Assembly: GCA_934481385.1 (NCBI GenBank)
Contig: CAKSPD010000002.1
Span: 95,118 to 159,117, forward strand
Length of the DNA stretch: 64,000 bases
Direction of reading: 5' to 3'
Origin: an uncultured Oscillospiraceae bacterium
Lineage (GTDB): Bacteria; Bacillota; Clostridia; Oscillospirales; Ruminococcaceae
The notes under the pieces are model-generated. The model searched no databases. It was not told the DNA's origin and saw only the letters and a program-made list of their open reading frames with translations. Both the position numbers and the translations under genes were made by a program. Within the stretch, counting starts at the first letter, position 1; every line of letters begins with the position of its first letter. Below, in pieces: positions 24,683 through 35,456 of this stretch.

Positions 24683-27304
24683 TTATTCTTCATCATTATC
24701 TGGAACTTCATCTGATATGATTTCATTCTGTTCTGCAAGACTTGCTTCCTTTTCTTCTGCTTCAATTTCCTGTTCGGAAAGCTGTTCAACTTCCTGAATT
24801 TCAGAGGAATCATCATGTTCTGTACGGGTGAATGTTACAACCTTTACGTCATCTTTTACACGCATTACACGCACACCTCTTGCAAAACGTCCCATAATAC
24901 GAACATCACTTGCTTTTATTCTTATAATTACACCGTCACTTGAGATAATGATTATATCATCTGTTTCATCAACAATCTTGATTCCGCAGACATATCCTAT
25001 CTCATCGTCAACCCTGTAATTTATCATACCCAATCCGCCTCTGGCCTGTATTCTGAAATTGTCAATAGCTGTACGTTTGCCGTATCCCTTTTCTGTTATG
25101 GTGAGAAGTGATGCTCCCTCACGCATTCTTGCCATTGACACTACATAGTCACCTTCACGAAGCTTTATTGCTCTTACGCCATGTGCTACACGGGACATGC
25201 TTCTTATTTCATTTTCATTAATGCGGATTACCATTCCGTTGTGAGTTGCAATAAAGAGCTGTGATTCACCGCCTGTCATGCGTACTCCTGCAATTTCATC
25301 ACCTTCGTCAAGTTTTGTTGCAACAAGACCGCTTTTACGTACATTTTTAAATGCTGAAAGTTCTGTTCTCTTGATTTTGGCATTCTTGGTAACAAATACG
25401 ATATACTTTCCTTTATCGAAATTCTCGGTTTTTATCATTGATGATATTTTTTCATTCTCTGAAAGAGGAAGAAGATTTATAAGGTTAAATCCTCTTGATG
25501 CCTTTGAGCCGTCCGGAATTTCATAACATTTAAGCTTGTACATTATTCCCTTGTTTGATATAAAAAGTATATTGTCGTGACTTGAACATACAAACATTTC
25601 TTCAACATAGTCCTCATCACGTTGTTTCATACCCGTTACGCCACGTCCGCCTCTCCTCTGTGTCTTATACTCATCAACGGGCATACGCTTAATATAGCCG
25701 TTGCTGGTAAGCGTTACGACGCTTTCTTCAACAGGTATCAAATCTTCAACGTCAACTTCTCCGCTTACTGCCTGAATTTCAGTTCTTCTTTCATCAGTAA
25801 ACTTACGGCGGATTTCATTGAGGTCAGCAAGAATTATATCATAAACTTTTCCTATATCTTCAAGAATTTCTTCAAGTTCTGATATTTTTTGAATAAGTGA
25901 ATAAAGTTCATCAGTAATTTTCTGTCTTTCAAGACCTGTGAGCTGTCCAAGACGCATCTGAACAATAGCGTCAGCCTGCTCTGATGAAAGTCCTGTTTTA
26001 GCTTCAAGGCGGAGTCCTGTCATATCATATTCGGAACGGTCAAGGAGAGCTGACATATCAATATCCTTGAAGCGTTCTATCATTCGTGATTTTGCTTCTG
26101 CAACATTCCTGCTTGTGCGGAGTATATTCATAACTTCGTCTATATAGTCTGTTGCAAGCACAAATCCCTGAAGTATATGTGACCTTTCAAGAGCCTTTTT
26201 AAGCTCAAAACGTGTTCTTCTGCGGATAACATCAACCTGAAATTCAAGATACTTTTCAAGCATTGATTTGAGTGTGAGAACTTTCGGTTCTCCGTCAACA
26301 AGTGCAAGCATAATTACACCTATTGTATCCTGAAGTTTTGTATATGTCAGGAGCTTGTTCAGAATAAGCTGTGGATTTGCTTCTCTTTTAAGCTCAATTA
26401 CGATTCTCATTCCCTGACGGTCTGATTCATCTCTGAGGTCATAGATGCCTTCTACACGCTTTTCCTTGACAAGCTGTTTTATACTGCTTATGAGCTTTGT
26501 CTTTCGTATCATATACGGAATTTCATCTACTATGATACTGTTTCTGCCCTTTATTTCTTCAAAGTGAGTTTTAGCACGCAGAGTTATTTTTCCTCTGCCT
26601 GTCGCATATGCAGAGCGTATGCCTGCCTTGCCCATTATTACTCCTCCTGTGGGAAAATCAGGGCCTTTTATACATTCCATAAGCTCCTCAAGAGTACAGT
26701 CAGGATTTTCAATAATAAGCTTTAATGCATCAATTACTTCTGAAAGATTGTGAGGCGGTATATTTGTAGCCATTCCTACTGCTATACCTGTTGAACCGTT
26801 TACAAGAAGGTTAGGAAATCTTGATGGAAGAACAGCAGGTTCTTTAAGACGGTCATCATAGTTTGATACAAAATCAACTGTATCTTTGTTTATATCTGTC
26901 AGCATATCAAGCGAAAGCTTTGACATCTTTGCTTCAGTATAACGGTATGCCGCTGCTCCGTCACCGTCAATTGAACCGAAGTTTCCATGTCCGTCAACAA
27001 GCGGATATCTCATTGAAAAATCCTGTGCAAGTCTTACAAGTGCATCATATACTGATGCATCACCATGCGGATGATAGCGTCCGAGAACCGAACCTACTGT
27101 ATCTGCACATTTTCTGTACGCTTTATCCGGAGTAAGTCCGTTTTCATAGAGTGTATACAGTATTCTTCTGTGTACAGGCTTCAGACCGTCCCTGACATCA
27201 GGAAGTGCTCTTGAAACTATTACAGACATTGCATATTCAAGTATAGAGTTTTCCATCTCATCAACAACATCAACATTGATTATTTTTGAATTATCATTAT
27301 ACAA
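24683..27304 (-). CDS. gyrA: DNA gyrase subunit A
   Basis: A roughly 873-residue GyrA that cuts and rejoins DNA with GyrB to introduce negative supercoils. From the TTG start the catalytic tyrosine is Y122 in YRYTEAK. The C-terminal domain has the GyrA box QRRGGRG, which separates it from ParC, and ends in a long acidic tail. The TTG at 27304 is preferred because AGGAGG lies nine bases upstream; an in-frame GTG at 27322 sits before that site and overlaps the previous stop. The quinolone-pocket position equivalent to E. coli Ser83 is alanine (HPHGDASVYD). Confidence 0.96.
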   Translation of the reverse strand: MYNDNSKIINVDVVDEMENSILEYAMSVIVSRALPDVRDGLKPVHRRILYTLYENGLTPDKAYRKCADTVGSVLGRYHPHGDASVYDALVRLAQDFSMRYPLVDGHGNFGSIDGDGAAAYRYTEAKMSKLSLDMLTDINKDTVDFVSNYDDRLKEPAVLPSRFPNLLVNGSTGIAVGMATNIPPHNLSEVIDALKLIIENPDCTLEELMECIKGPDFPTGGVIMGKAGIRSAYATGRGKITLRAKTHFEEIKGRNSIIVDEIPYMIRKTKLISSIKQLVKEKRVEGIYDLRDESDRQGMRIVIELKREANPQLILNKLLTYTKLQDTIGVIMLALVDGEPKVLTLKSMLEKYLEFQVDVIRRRTRFELKKALERSHILQGFVLATDYIDEVMNILRTSRNVAEAKSRMIERFKDIDMSALLDRSEYDMTGLRLEAKTGLSSEQADAIVQMRLGQLTGLERQKITDELYSLIQKISELEEILEDIGKVYDIILADLNEIRRKFTDERRTEIQAVSGEVDVEDLIPVEESVVTLTSNGYIKRMPVDEYKTQRRGGRGVTGMKQRDEDYVEEMFVCSSHDNILFISNKGIMYKLKCYEIPDGSKASRGFNLINLLPLSENEKISSMIKTENFDKGKYIVFVTKNAKIKRTELSAFKNVRKSGLVATKLDEGDEIAGVRMTGGESQLFIATHNGMVIRINENEIRSMSRVAHGVRAIKLREGDYVVSMARMREGASLLTITEKGYGKRTAIDNFRIQARGGLGMINYRVDDEIGYVCGIKIVDETDDIIIISSDGVIIRIKASDVRIMGRFARGVRVMRVKDDVKVVTFTRTEHDDSSEIQEVEQLSEQEIEAEEKEASLAEQNEIISDEVPDNDEE

Positions 27305-27318
27305 GATTTTTTTCCTCC

Positions 27319-27870
27319 TCACAAAACATTCTTTTTACGGAAAATCTCAAGCTCTCCGTCCGAAAAACAGTATTTTGGTATTATATAAAACGATTCCTTT
27401 ACCTGATAGGCTATGAAATATTCATCATATTCAAGAATTTTAAGTCCATTGTTAAAATAAAGCTTTGTGCTTTCAACCGTTTCAGGCGGGTCATCTCCGA
27501 AAATTTCATTTTCATCAGATGATTTTTCAGACGGCATTATAGTGCTTATTTCGATAAAAGTTTCATAAAGAGTCATTCTGTAAAGTTCATCTGACATTCC
27601 TCTTACTGCCTCTATAAGACTTCTTTTTATTTTTTTTGGATTATACCAGTTTATCGCTGAAAGTGCAACGCACAGTGCTGTTATTACATATGACATAGTG
27701 CTTGAAGGGTCTTTCACTGCTGATATAATATATATAACTGCCACAGCAAGAAAAAGTATGCTTATGGTGTATGTTCTCGGATATACGAATTTTTTCTGCC
27801 ACTGCCCGAAAGCTTTTTCAAACAGTTCACAGGATATTGAATATTCCTTTTCAAAAATTTTCTGTTCCAT
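27319..27870 (-). CDS. YcxB-like membrane protein between gyrB and gyrA
   Basis: A 183-residue protein with two adjacent membrane helices (about 35-55 and 60-75) and a cytoplasmic C-terminal domain ending NGLKILEYDEYFIAYQVKESFYIIPKYCF, which resembles the YcxB-like C-terminal domain found in small Firmicutes membrane proteins. It starts nine bases after gyrB and its stop runs into the gyrA start region, so it is embedded in the gyrase operon. Function unknown; nothing ties it to topology control except position. Confidence 0.75.
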   Translation of the reverse strand: MEQKIFEKEYSISCELFEKAFGQWQKKFVYPRTYTISILFLAVAVIYIISAVKDPSSTMSYVITALCVALSAINWYNPKKIKRSLIEAVRGMSDELYRMTLYETFIEISTIMPSEKSSDENEIFGDDPPETVESTKLYFNNGLKILEYDEYFIAYQVKESFYIIPKYCFSDGELEIFRKKNVL

Positions 27871-27879
27871 TATTCTGCC

Positions 27880-29829
<1,950 letters not shown>

Positions 29830-29855
29830 TCAAGCAGTCAAATCTATATCAACAG

Positions 29856-30134
29856 TTATTCACTGATTATCGGGGAAAAATTTTTTTGTTCAAGTCTTTT
29901 TCTTAGAGTTGAAACGGAAAGCTGTGATATATATACTTTTTCTTTTCCGTCCTCAATGACGACTATAAAGCTTTTCGGCATTTCGGAAGTTGTATATATA
30001 CAGCATTTTTCTTTTTCGGCACGTTCAAGATATTCTCTTGTGTATTTTCCGTCAGTAGTAGTGTTTTCTATATCGAAAATACCGAGTATACTGCTTGTTT
30101 TAACAGAATATCCGTTGCCTGTGTGAAGATACAT
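29856..30134 (-). CDS. remB: RemB-like DUF370 protein
   Basis: A 92-residue protein of the RemA/RemB (DUF370) family, opening MYLHTGNGYSVKTSSILGIFDIENTT. B. subtilis RemB (YaaB) occupies the same place between recF and gyrB; the paralogue RemA is a DNA-binding activator of biofilm and osmoprotection genes. The gene starts directly after the recF stop. Confidence 0.9.
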   Translation of the reverse strand: MYLHTGNGYSVKTSSILGIFDIENTTTDGKYTREYLERAEKEKCCIYTTSEMPKSFIVVIEDGKEKVYISQLSVSTLRKRLEQKNFSPIISE

Positions 30135-31250
30135 TCAGATTATCTCTCCGTTTCCTATGTGTATTATTCTGCCCTTGATTTCAGGCAGTAACGCACTTTC
30201 ATTGCAGGTTGTTATAAATACCTGCATATTTTTTATTATATCAAATACAAGCCTCTGCCGGCTTTCGTCAAGCTCGCCCATAACATCATCAAGAAAGACA
30301 ACGGGAGCTTCACGGCTCTTGCGGGAATATATTTCTGCCTGTGCAAGTTTTATGACAAGTGCAATGCTTTTTATCTGTCCCTGCGAGCCGAAATCCTTTG
30401 CACTGCATTTATTGATTTTGATTATTATATCATCACGGTTTGCACCGGTATGTGTACAGCCTGTTTTTATATCATAGGCTGTCATTTCACGCATTTTTTC
30501 GTAATAACGCTGTTCAGCGTTTATTTCAGAAAAATTTTCAAAGTCCTGTTCTTTGAAAACATTGGAGTGATAAAAAATTTCAAGTATTTCATTTTCGCCT
30601 GTTATCCTGCTGTAAAGCTTTTTTGCAGTTTCACTGAGCTGTTTTATATATTCATGACGCATATATGATATATATGCACCCTCTTTTGATGCCTGTCTGT
30701 CCCATGCATCAAGTTCCTGTGCTTTTGCATTTCCCTGAAAAATGCTTTTTAGCAGGGCATTCCTCTGATTCATAATTACGCTGTGCCTTGTGATATGGGA
30801 AACTGATGCAGGATTAAGCTGTGAATATGCCATATCAGTAAAATTACGCCTTTTTTCAGGTGAACCCTTTATTATTTCTGTATCATCAGGAGTAAATGAA
30901 ATACACTTGAAAACATCAAAAAGACCGCTTGTTCCTTTGATTTTCACACCGTTAAGGCTGAGGTTTTTTGATGAAGATGCTCCTTTTCTGAGTTCATATG
31001 ATATTTTCTGAACACGTCTTGAATCCCTGATGCAGATTTCACAGAGCATTTTATTTTCTTCAAGTGATATATAATCTTTTTCCTTAGAGCCACGAAAGCT
31101 TTTACAGCCTGTCATAATCCACATAGCTTCAAGAAGATTCGTTTTGCCCTGTGCATTTTTTCCTGCGATAATATTATATTTTTCATCAGGTATAAAGCTT
31201 ATTGATTTGAGATTTCTGAATCCGTCAGCTTTTACTGAAGTTATTATCAC
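30135..31250 (-). CDS. recF: DNA replication and repair protein RecF
   Basis: A 371-residue SMC-like ATPase that helps load RecA at gaps. Walker A is [14 protein letters not shown] (about 30-43), the signature region contains [10 protein letters not shown], and Walker B is [15 protein letters not shown]. Its start overlaps the rlbA stop by four bases. Confidence 0.96.
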   Translation of the reverse strand: MIITSVKADGFRNLKSISFIPDEKYNIIAGKNAQGKTNLLEAMWIMTGCKSFRGSKEKDYISLEENKMLCEICIRDSRRVQKISYELRKGASSSKNLSLNGVKIKGTSGLFDVFKCISFTPDDTEIIKGSPEKRRNFTDMAYSQLNPASVSHITRHSVIMNQRNALLKSIFQGNAKAQELDAWDRQASKEGAYISYMRHEYIKQLSETAKKLYSRITGENEILEIFYHSNVFKEQDFENFSEINAEQRYYEKMREMTAYDIKTGCTHTGANRDDIIIKINKCSAKDFGSQGQIKSIALVIKLAQAEIYSRKSREAPVVFLDDVMGELDESRQRLVFDIIKNMQVFITTCNESALLPEIKGRIIHIGNGEII

Positions 31251-31459
31251 TTTACGGTTACCTCAATACCGTTGAATGAAACAGTATCACCGCTTTTTAT
31301 TTTTTTTCCTCTCATAGTGCATACATCACCGTTTACATAAACTTTACCGTTTTTTATAGCTTCTTTTGCAAGACCGCCTGTTTCAGTCATACCGGTAAAT
31401 TTCAGGAGAGAATCAAGCTTGATATATTCTGTCATAATGGAAATTTCATTTTCAGACAT
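31247..31459 (-). CDS. rlbA: S4-domain RNA-binding protein RlbA (YaaA)
   Basis: A 70-residue protein that is almost entirely an S4 fold ([43 protein letters not shown]). It matches the small protein encoded between dnaN and recF in Firmicutes. It overlaps recF, so translation is coupled. The RNA target is not established by the sequence. Confidence 0.92.
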   Translation of the reverse strand: MSENEISIMTEYIKLDSLLKFTGMTETGGLAKEAIKNGKVYVNGDVCTMRGKKIKSGDTVSFNGIEVTVK

Positions 31460-31543
31460 AAAAAACTCCTTACATTCAAATTTTAGAATCCCTTATGTAT
31501 TATTTTAATACAAAATTACTTTTTTGTCAAGGAAAAAGAAAAA

Positions 31544-32647
31544 TTATCTCAACTGTATCGGCATAAGCAGGAAGATGAAATCTTCTCCCTCAACAGGAAG
31601 CATTTTTATTACTTTCATTCCTCCGTTAAGCTGGATTTTTATTCTGTCACATTCAGATGCTCTAAGTGCATCAAGGGCAAATTTGTTATTAAAGCCTATT
31701 GTTACCGGTTCTCCTGTAACTGATGCAGGAAGAATGTCATTTATTTCGCCTAAAGGTGTTTTGCACTCAACATGAGCTTCACCGTTTTCAAAGGTGCATT
31801 TTACCGGTGCTTTGTTCTTGCTGTCAATAAGCAGTGAACAGCGTTCCATACTTGTTATGAAATCCTTTGTATTCAGGATTATTTCTGTTTTGTATTCGCT
31901 TGGTATGCTGATTTTGTAGTTGTGAAATTCACCTTCGAGAAGTCTTGATATTATCAGATAGCCGTTTATGTCAAATATAACGTTCTTCGGATTTACGTAT
32001 ATGTTACATTCTCTTTCGCCGTCATTATCTCTTATAAGGCTTGAAAGTTCTGAAAGAGTCTTTCTTGGTACTACAAAATAGCTTTTTTCAGTGTATGCTA
32101 TTGGTTCGTTTCTTATTGCAAGTCTGAATCCGTCCATAGCAACCATACTGAATGAATTGTTTTCTATGTCAAAAAGTTCACCTGTAAATATTGGCTTTAC
32201 TTCTGCTGTTGATACAGCATATTTTGTATTTGAAATCATTGATTTGAGTGTTCCCTGAGGAATCTTTATTGGTGTTCCTGTATCAACTTTCGGAAGTTCC
32301 GGATATTCCTCTGCTGACATTGCTGTTATTGAGCATTGTGTGTTTCCGCTTGAAATAGCTACTGTCATGTTTTCATTAAGCTCAAAGACAATTACATCAT
32401 CTGACATTTTTCTTGTCATCTCACTGAATATTCTTGAATCTATTACAAATTCCCCTTCTCCTTCTGTTATTGCCATAAGAGTTGTTGTAATTCCTATTTC
32501 GAGGTTGTATCCTGTAAGCTCTACCTGATTGGGAGTTACCTTTACTTTTATTCCTTCAAGAGCCGGTATAGTTGAGTTTGAGGCTACTGCCTTTGATACA
32601 TTCACAATTGCTTCGCATAAGAACTGTTTGTCACATGAAAATTTCAT
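31544..32647 (-). CDS. dnaN: DNA polymerase III beta sliding clamp
   Basis: A 367-residue clamp beginning MKFSCDKQFLCEAIVNVSKAV, with the three-domain pattern and the C-terminal FLLMPIQLR, the family's M-P-(I/V)-(Q/R)-L ending. The start at 32647 is set by AAAGGG and homology; the in-frame extension to 32824 runs into the origin repeats and is low-complexity. It is separated from dnaA by the 527-base origin region. Confidence 0.97.
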   Translation of the reverse strand: MKFSCDKQFLCEAIVNVSKAVASNSTIPALEGIKVKVTPNQVELTGYNLEIGITTTLMAITEGEGEFVIDSRIFSEMTRKMSDDVIVFELNENMTVAISSGNTQCSITAMSAEEYPELPKVDTGTPIKIPQGTLKSMISNTKYAVSTAEVKPIFTGELFDIENNSFSMVAMDGFRLAIRNEPIAYTEKSYFVVPRKTLSELSSLIRDNDGERECNIYVNPKNVIFDINGYLIISRLLEGEFHNYKISIPSEYKTEIILNTKDFITSMERCSLLIDSKNKAPVKCTFENGEAHVECKTPLGEINDILPASVTGEPVTIGFNNKFALDALRASECDRIKIQLNGGMKVIKMLPVEGEDFIFLLMPIQLR

Positions 32648-32750
32648 CTTAAAAAACCCTTTCTTTTTTTGAAAATTTTTTCGGAAAAATCCGTTCATAT
32701 TTAGTTCACATTTGTTGAATTTAAAAAAACATAAAAAACATATAAAAAAA

Positions 32751-32765
32751 TAGTAGTAGTAGTAG
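32751..32765 (+). promoter_or_regulatory. DnaA-trio element (five TAG repeats)
   Basis: TAGTAGTAGTAGTAG read 5'-3' toward the boxes, flanked on the left by A/T-only sequence and on the right by GGGC and a box. The strand and polarity are those reported for the DnaA-trio, which captures single-stranded DNA for DnaA filaments. Confidence 0.8.
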
Positions 32766-32889
32766 GGGCTGTTGAAAAGTTGAAAAGTGCCTGAAATGAC
32801 GGTATATAGGGGCGAATTTTTCAACAGTCGATTGTTGAAAAAATGTTGAAAAGTTGAAAACTTTTTTTAAAGATTTAAAAATGTTGAAA

Positions 32890-33016
32890 CTGTTGAAAGA
32901 TTGTGGAAAAAATGTTGAAAGATTGTTGAAAACTTGGCATATAATTAAATCCTTTAATTTATCTTTCAACACACTGTTGAAAGATTGTGGAAAAAATGTT
33001 GAAAACTCGGCATATA
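32890..33016. repeat. Exact 31-base direct repeat within oriC
   Basis: The same 31 bases occur at 32890-32920 and 32974-33004, each holding three boxes (TGTTGAAAG, TGTGGAAAA, TGTTGAAAA/G), with near-identical GGCATATA tails downstream. Two related inverted repeats, TTTCAACACACTGTTGAAA (32964-32982) and the same core at 33037-33055, lie beside them. Confidence 0.85.
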
Positions 33017-33174
33017 TTTATTTATATTAACAAAGTTTTCAACACACTGTTGAAAACTGTATTGTTGAAAATGTTGAAAACTATTTGAAATATGCCGGAA
33101 ATGTCTGATTATAGGGAATAATCTTTCAACATTTCTTTCAACATCATGTTGAAAACTATGTTGAAAACCCTTTT

Positions 33175-34542
33175 TTACATTCTGCCTTTATCTTTAATAT
33201 TTTTAATAATATCGCTCACCAATGTATTGAGATTGGCATCTTTTTTCAGGGCATCGCTGATATTATTTATAGCGTAAACTATTGTTGAATGATCTCGTCC
33301 CCCGAATTCCTGTCCTATTGCTGCAAGTGGCATCTGTGTAATATCCCTTACAACATATATTGCCACTTTTCTGGCTGTGGAAATCTGTGATGAACGCTTG
33401 TTGGAGCGTATATCCTCCGGAGAAACCCCATAAACTGTCGCTACTTCGGATATTATCTTTTCTACTGTTATCGGTATAGGCTGATTGTCTGTCAGTATAT
33501 CACGAATAACGCTCTGTGCCATTGATATTGAAGGTGAACTTCCGGCAAGGTGTTTTAATGCTTTAAGCTTTTTCACTGCCCCTTCAAGCTGTCTTATATT
33601 GGATTTAAGGCGGTTTGCCATAAATTCTGCAACTTCTCCGGGGATATTGAGGTCTAAAAGCTCGGCTTTTCTTTTGATGATTGCTATTCTTGTTTCAAAG
33701 TCCGGTACAGAAATGTCTGCTATAAGTCCTCCTTCAAATCTTGTGCGAAGTCTTTCTTCAAGTGTTACAAGTTCTTTTGGCGGTTTATCTGATGTGATTA
33801 CTATCTGTTTGCCCTCTGAATGAAGCTTATAGAAAGTATTGAAAAATTCTTCCTGCATTCTTTCTTTATGGGCGAAGAACTGAATATCATCTATCAGGAG
33901 TATATCGGCAGTTCTGTATTTTTCATGAAAGTCGGAAATAACCTTTGTATTCAATGCATTTATAAGGTCATTTCCAAATGTTTCACTTGTTATATAAACT
34001 ATATTGCAGGAGGGTCTGTTTTTCCTTATTTCATTTGCTATGGCTGTTATAAGGTGAGTTTTTCCCAGTCCGGAAGGGCCGTATATAAACAGTGGGTTAT
34101 AATCGAGGGAATATTCTCCTGATGAACAGTTTTTGGCTACTGCTTTACAGGCTGCAAGTGCAAATTCATTGGAACGTCCCTCAATGAATGTATCGAAAGT
34201 ATAGTCATATTCTGCAAATTCATAGCTTCTTTCAAGTTCTTCGTTTTTGGTTATTCCGCTTGTTTCTTTATGAGTATCTTCATCATGTTCATTTTCTGCT
34301 TTTATTGTAATTCTTACAGGAAATCCGAGTATGGTTCTGAATGCTTCATTGAGAAGATTGCCGTAACTTTGTTCTATTATTTTTTTCTGAAACTCTGTCT
34401 GAACCCTGAAAGACGCATTGCTTTCGTTGAGTTCTACCGGCTGAAGTGCACCTATCCATGTTTTCATTGGGGCATTTCCTATATTTCCTACTTCGACACA
34501 GTATTTTTTTACTTCTTCAAAGACTTCCGAAAAGGAATTCAT
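33175..34542 (-). CDS. dnaA: Chromosomal replication initiator DnaA
   Basis: A 455-residue initiator. Domain I is at the N-terminus; the AAA+ domain has Walker A YGPSGLGKTHL (K161) and Walker B LLIDDIQFF; domain IV contains IRSNKRSSQISTARKVAIYVVRD and the box-reading motif GGRDHSTIVYA (about 414-424). The usual motif is GRDHTTV; here the first threonine is Ser419. The promoter is at 34598-34626. Confidence 0.97.
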   Translation of the reverse strand: MNSFSEVFEEVKKYCVEVGNIGNAPMKTWIGALQPVELNESNASFRVQTEFQKKIIEQSYGNLLNEAFRTILGFPVRITIKAENEHDEDTHKETSGITKNEELERSYEFAEYDYTFDTFIEGRSNEFALAACKAVAKNCSSGEYSLDYNPLFIYGPSGLGKTHLITAIANEIRKNRPSCNIVYITSETFGNDLINALNTKVISDFHEKYRTADILLIDDIQFFAHKERMQEEFFNTFYKLHSEGKQIVITSDKPPKELVTLEERLRTRFEGGLIADISVPDFETRIAIIKRKAELLDLNIPGEVAEFMANRLKSNIRQLEGAVKKLKALKHLAGSSPSISMAQSVIRDILTDNQPIPITVEKIISEVATVYGVSPEDIRSNKRSSQISTARKVAIYVVRDITQMPLAAIGQEFGGRDHSTIVYAINNISDALKKDANLNTLVSDIIKNIKDKGRM

Positions 34543-34597
34543 ATTTTTACCTCCGTTTTTTATAAATCAATTTAATTGTGTTATTGCATTTGCTTTA

Positions 34598-34626
34598 ATT
34601 ATACCACATCTGATTTTGAAAAGCAA
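34598..34626 (-). promoter_or_regulatory. dnaA promoter
   Basis: On the minus strand TTGCTT, 17 bases, TATAAT. The surrounding 347-base dnaA-rpmH gap (34543-34889) otherwise holds only the rpmH promoter; no box cluster like that at 32770-33167 was found, only an isolated TTATCCAGT. Confidence 0.7.
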
Positions 34627-34780
34627 GAATTTTTTTGACGGAAATCTTTATCCAGTAAAAAACTTTTGCGGATTTTTGTAATTTTTATCGTCACTATGCT
34701 AAAAAAATTCGTGTTTTTTGTCCTCCGTTTCTATGGGAATAAATAAATTTTTGATTAATAAAAAAAAATTTCTGAAAGCA

Positions 34781-34810
34781 CTTGACAGATTTGCTTTTTT
34801 GAGATATAAT
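34781..34810 (+). promoter_or_regulatory. rpmH promoter
   Basis: TTGACA, about 18 bases, TATAAT, 79 bases before the rpmH start. Confidence 0.7.
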
Positions 34811-34889
34811 CAAATAGTGCTGATATTTGACTATCGCTTATGCTGTTGTCCGGCATTATATATAATCTCATGAAAGGGGGAAACCGGTT

Positions 34890-35024
34890 ATGAAGAGAAC
34901 TTACCAGCCTAAAAAGCTTCACAGAAAAAAGGAGCATGGCTTTATGAAAAGAATGGCTACTAAGAACGGAAGAAAGGTTTTAGCTCGTAGGAGAGCAAAG
35001 GGCAGAGCAAGATTAACCTACTAA
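34890..35024 (+). CDS. rpmH: 50S ribosomal protein L34
   Basis: A 44-residue, strongly basic protein, [18 protein letters not shown] at the start and KGRARLTY at the end, the complete L34 pattern. GAAAGGGGG is the ribosome site. It marks the divergence point of the two origin-flanking gene blocks and has its own terminator before rnpA. Confidence 0.97.
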   Translation: MKRTYQPKKLHRKKEHGFMKRMATKNGRKVLARRRAKGRARLTY

Positions 35025-35030
35025 CGAGTC

Positions 35031-35060
35031 AGACCACAAATTTTTTTTGTGGTCTTTTTT
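35031..35060 (+). terminator. Terminator after rpmH
   Basis: AGACCACAAA pairs with TTTGTGGTCT and is followed by TTTTT. It probably lowers read-through into rnpA relative to L34. Confidence 0.85.
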
Positions 35061-35103
35061 GTTATGTTATGTATTCTCTATTCTCTTTCAGGTGTGATTT
35101 CTT

Positions 35104-35454
35104 ATGCTTTATACTGAAATTCTGAATAATAACAGGGATTTCCTTGCCCTTTATCGTAAAGGAAAATTTACTGCTTCAAAAAATATTGTAATCTATGTGC
35201 GGAAAAATAATCTGCCTTTCAACCGCCTTGGTATTACTGCCGGAAAAAAAATCGGAAATGCGGTTCACCGTAATCGTGCAAAACGTCTTATTCGTCAGGC
35301 TTATCGTGAAAATGAACTTGCTATGCCTGTCGGTATTGATATTGTTATTGTTGCCCGTGCTTCTCTATGCTCTGTGAAGTCAACCGAACTGTCACAGTAT
35401 ATGAAAAAGTACGGTATACCTGAAATATACAGGCTTCTTTTTGATTCGCACTGA
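35104..35454 (+). CDS. rnpA: Ribonuclease P protein component
   Basis: A 116-residue protein with the RNR motif [15 protein letters not shown] and [14 protein letters not shown]. It assists the RNase P RNA in maturing tRNA 5' ends. It stops two bases before yidD. Confidence 0.95.
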   Translation: MLYTEILNNNRDFLALYRKGKFTASKNIVIYVRKNNLPFNRLGITAGKKIGNAVHRNRAKRLIRQAYRENELAMPVGIDIVIVARASLCSVKSTELSQYMKKYGIPEIYRLLFDSH

Positions 35455-35456
35455 TT

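Larger units (their letters stand above)
32718..33168. other. Replication origin (oriC) in the dnaA-dnaN gap
   Basis: In order on the plus strand: an almost pure A/T stretch (32718-32750), five TAG trinucleotides (32751-32765), GGGC (32766-32769), then about 21 nine-base boxes to 33167. Nineteen read TGTTGAAA plus A, G or C (or the complement), and two read TGTGGAAAA. This order (AT-rich, DnaA-trio, GC cluster, DnaA boxes) is the basal unwinding system described for B. subtilis, in the same dnaA-dnaN position. Boxes often start 11 bases apart (32891, 32902, 32913, 32924; 32975, 32986, 32997) or 12 apart (33123, 33135, 33147, 33159). No gene lies here. Confidence 0.88.

Noticed and set aside
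32648..32824. N-terminal extension of DnaN in the same frame
   Set aside because: The extra residues are low-complexity translation of the origin AT-rich and TAG repeats; the real start at 32647 matches the family and has a ribosome site.
32770..33167. CRISPR array
   Set aside because: Repeats are 9-base boxes at 9-12 base spacing with both orientations, not constant repeats separated by unique spacers, and there are no cas genes.
34543..34889. dnaA-rpmH gap as the origin
   Set aside because: It contains promoters and a single TTATCCAGT but no box cluster or TAG repeats; the dnaA-dnaN gap is far better supported.
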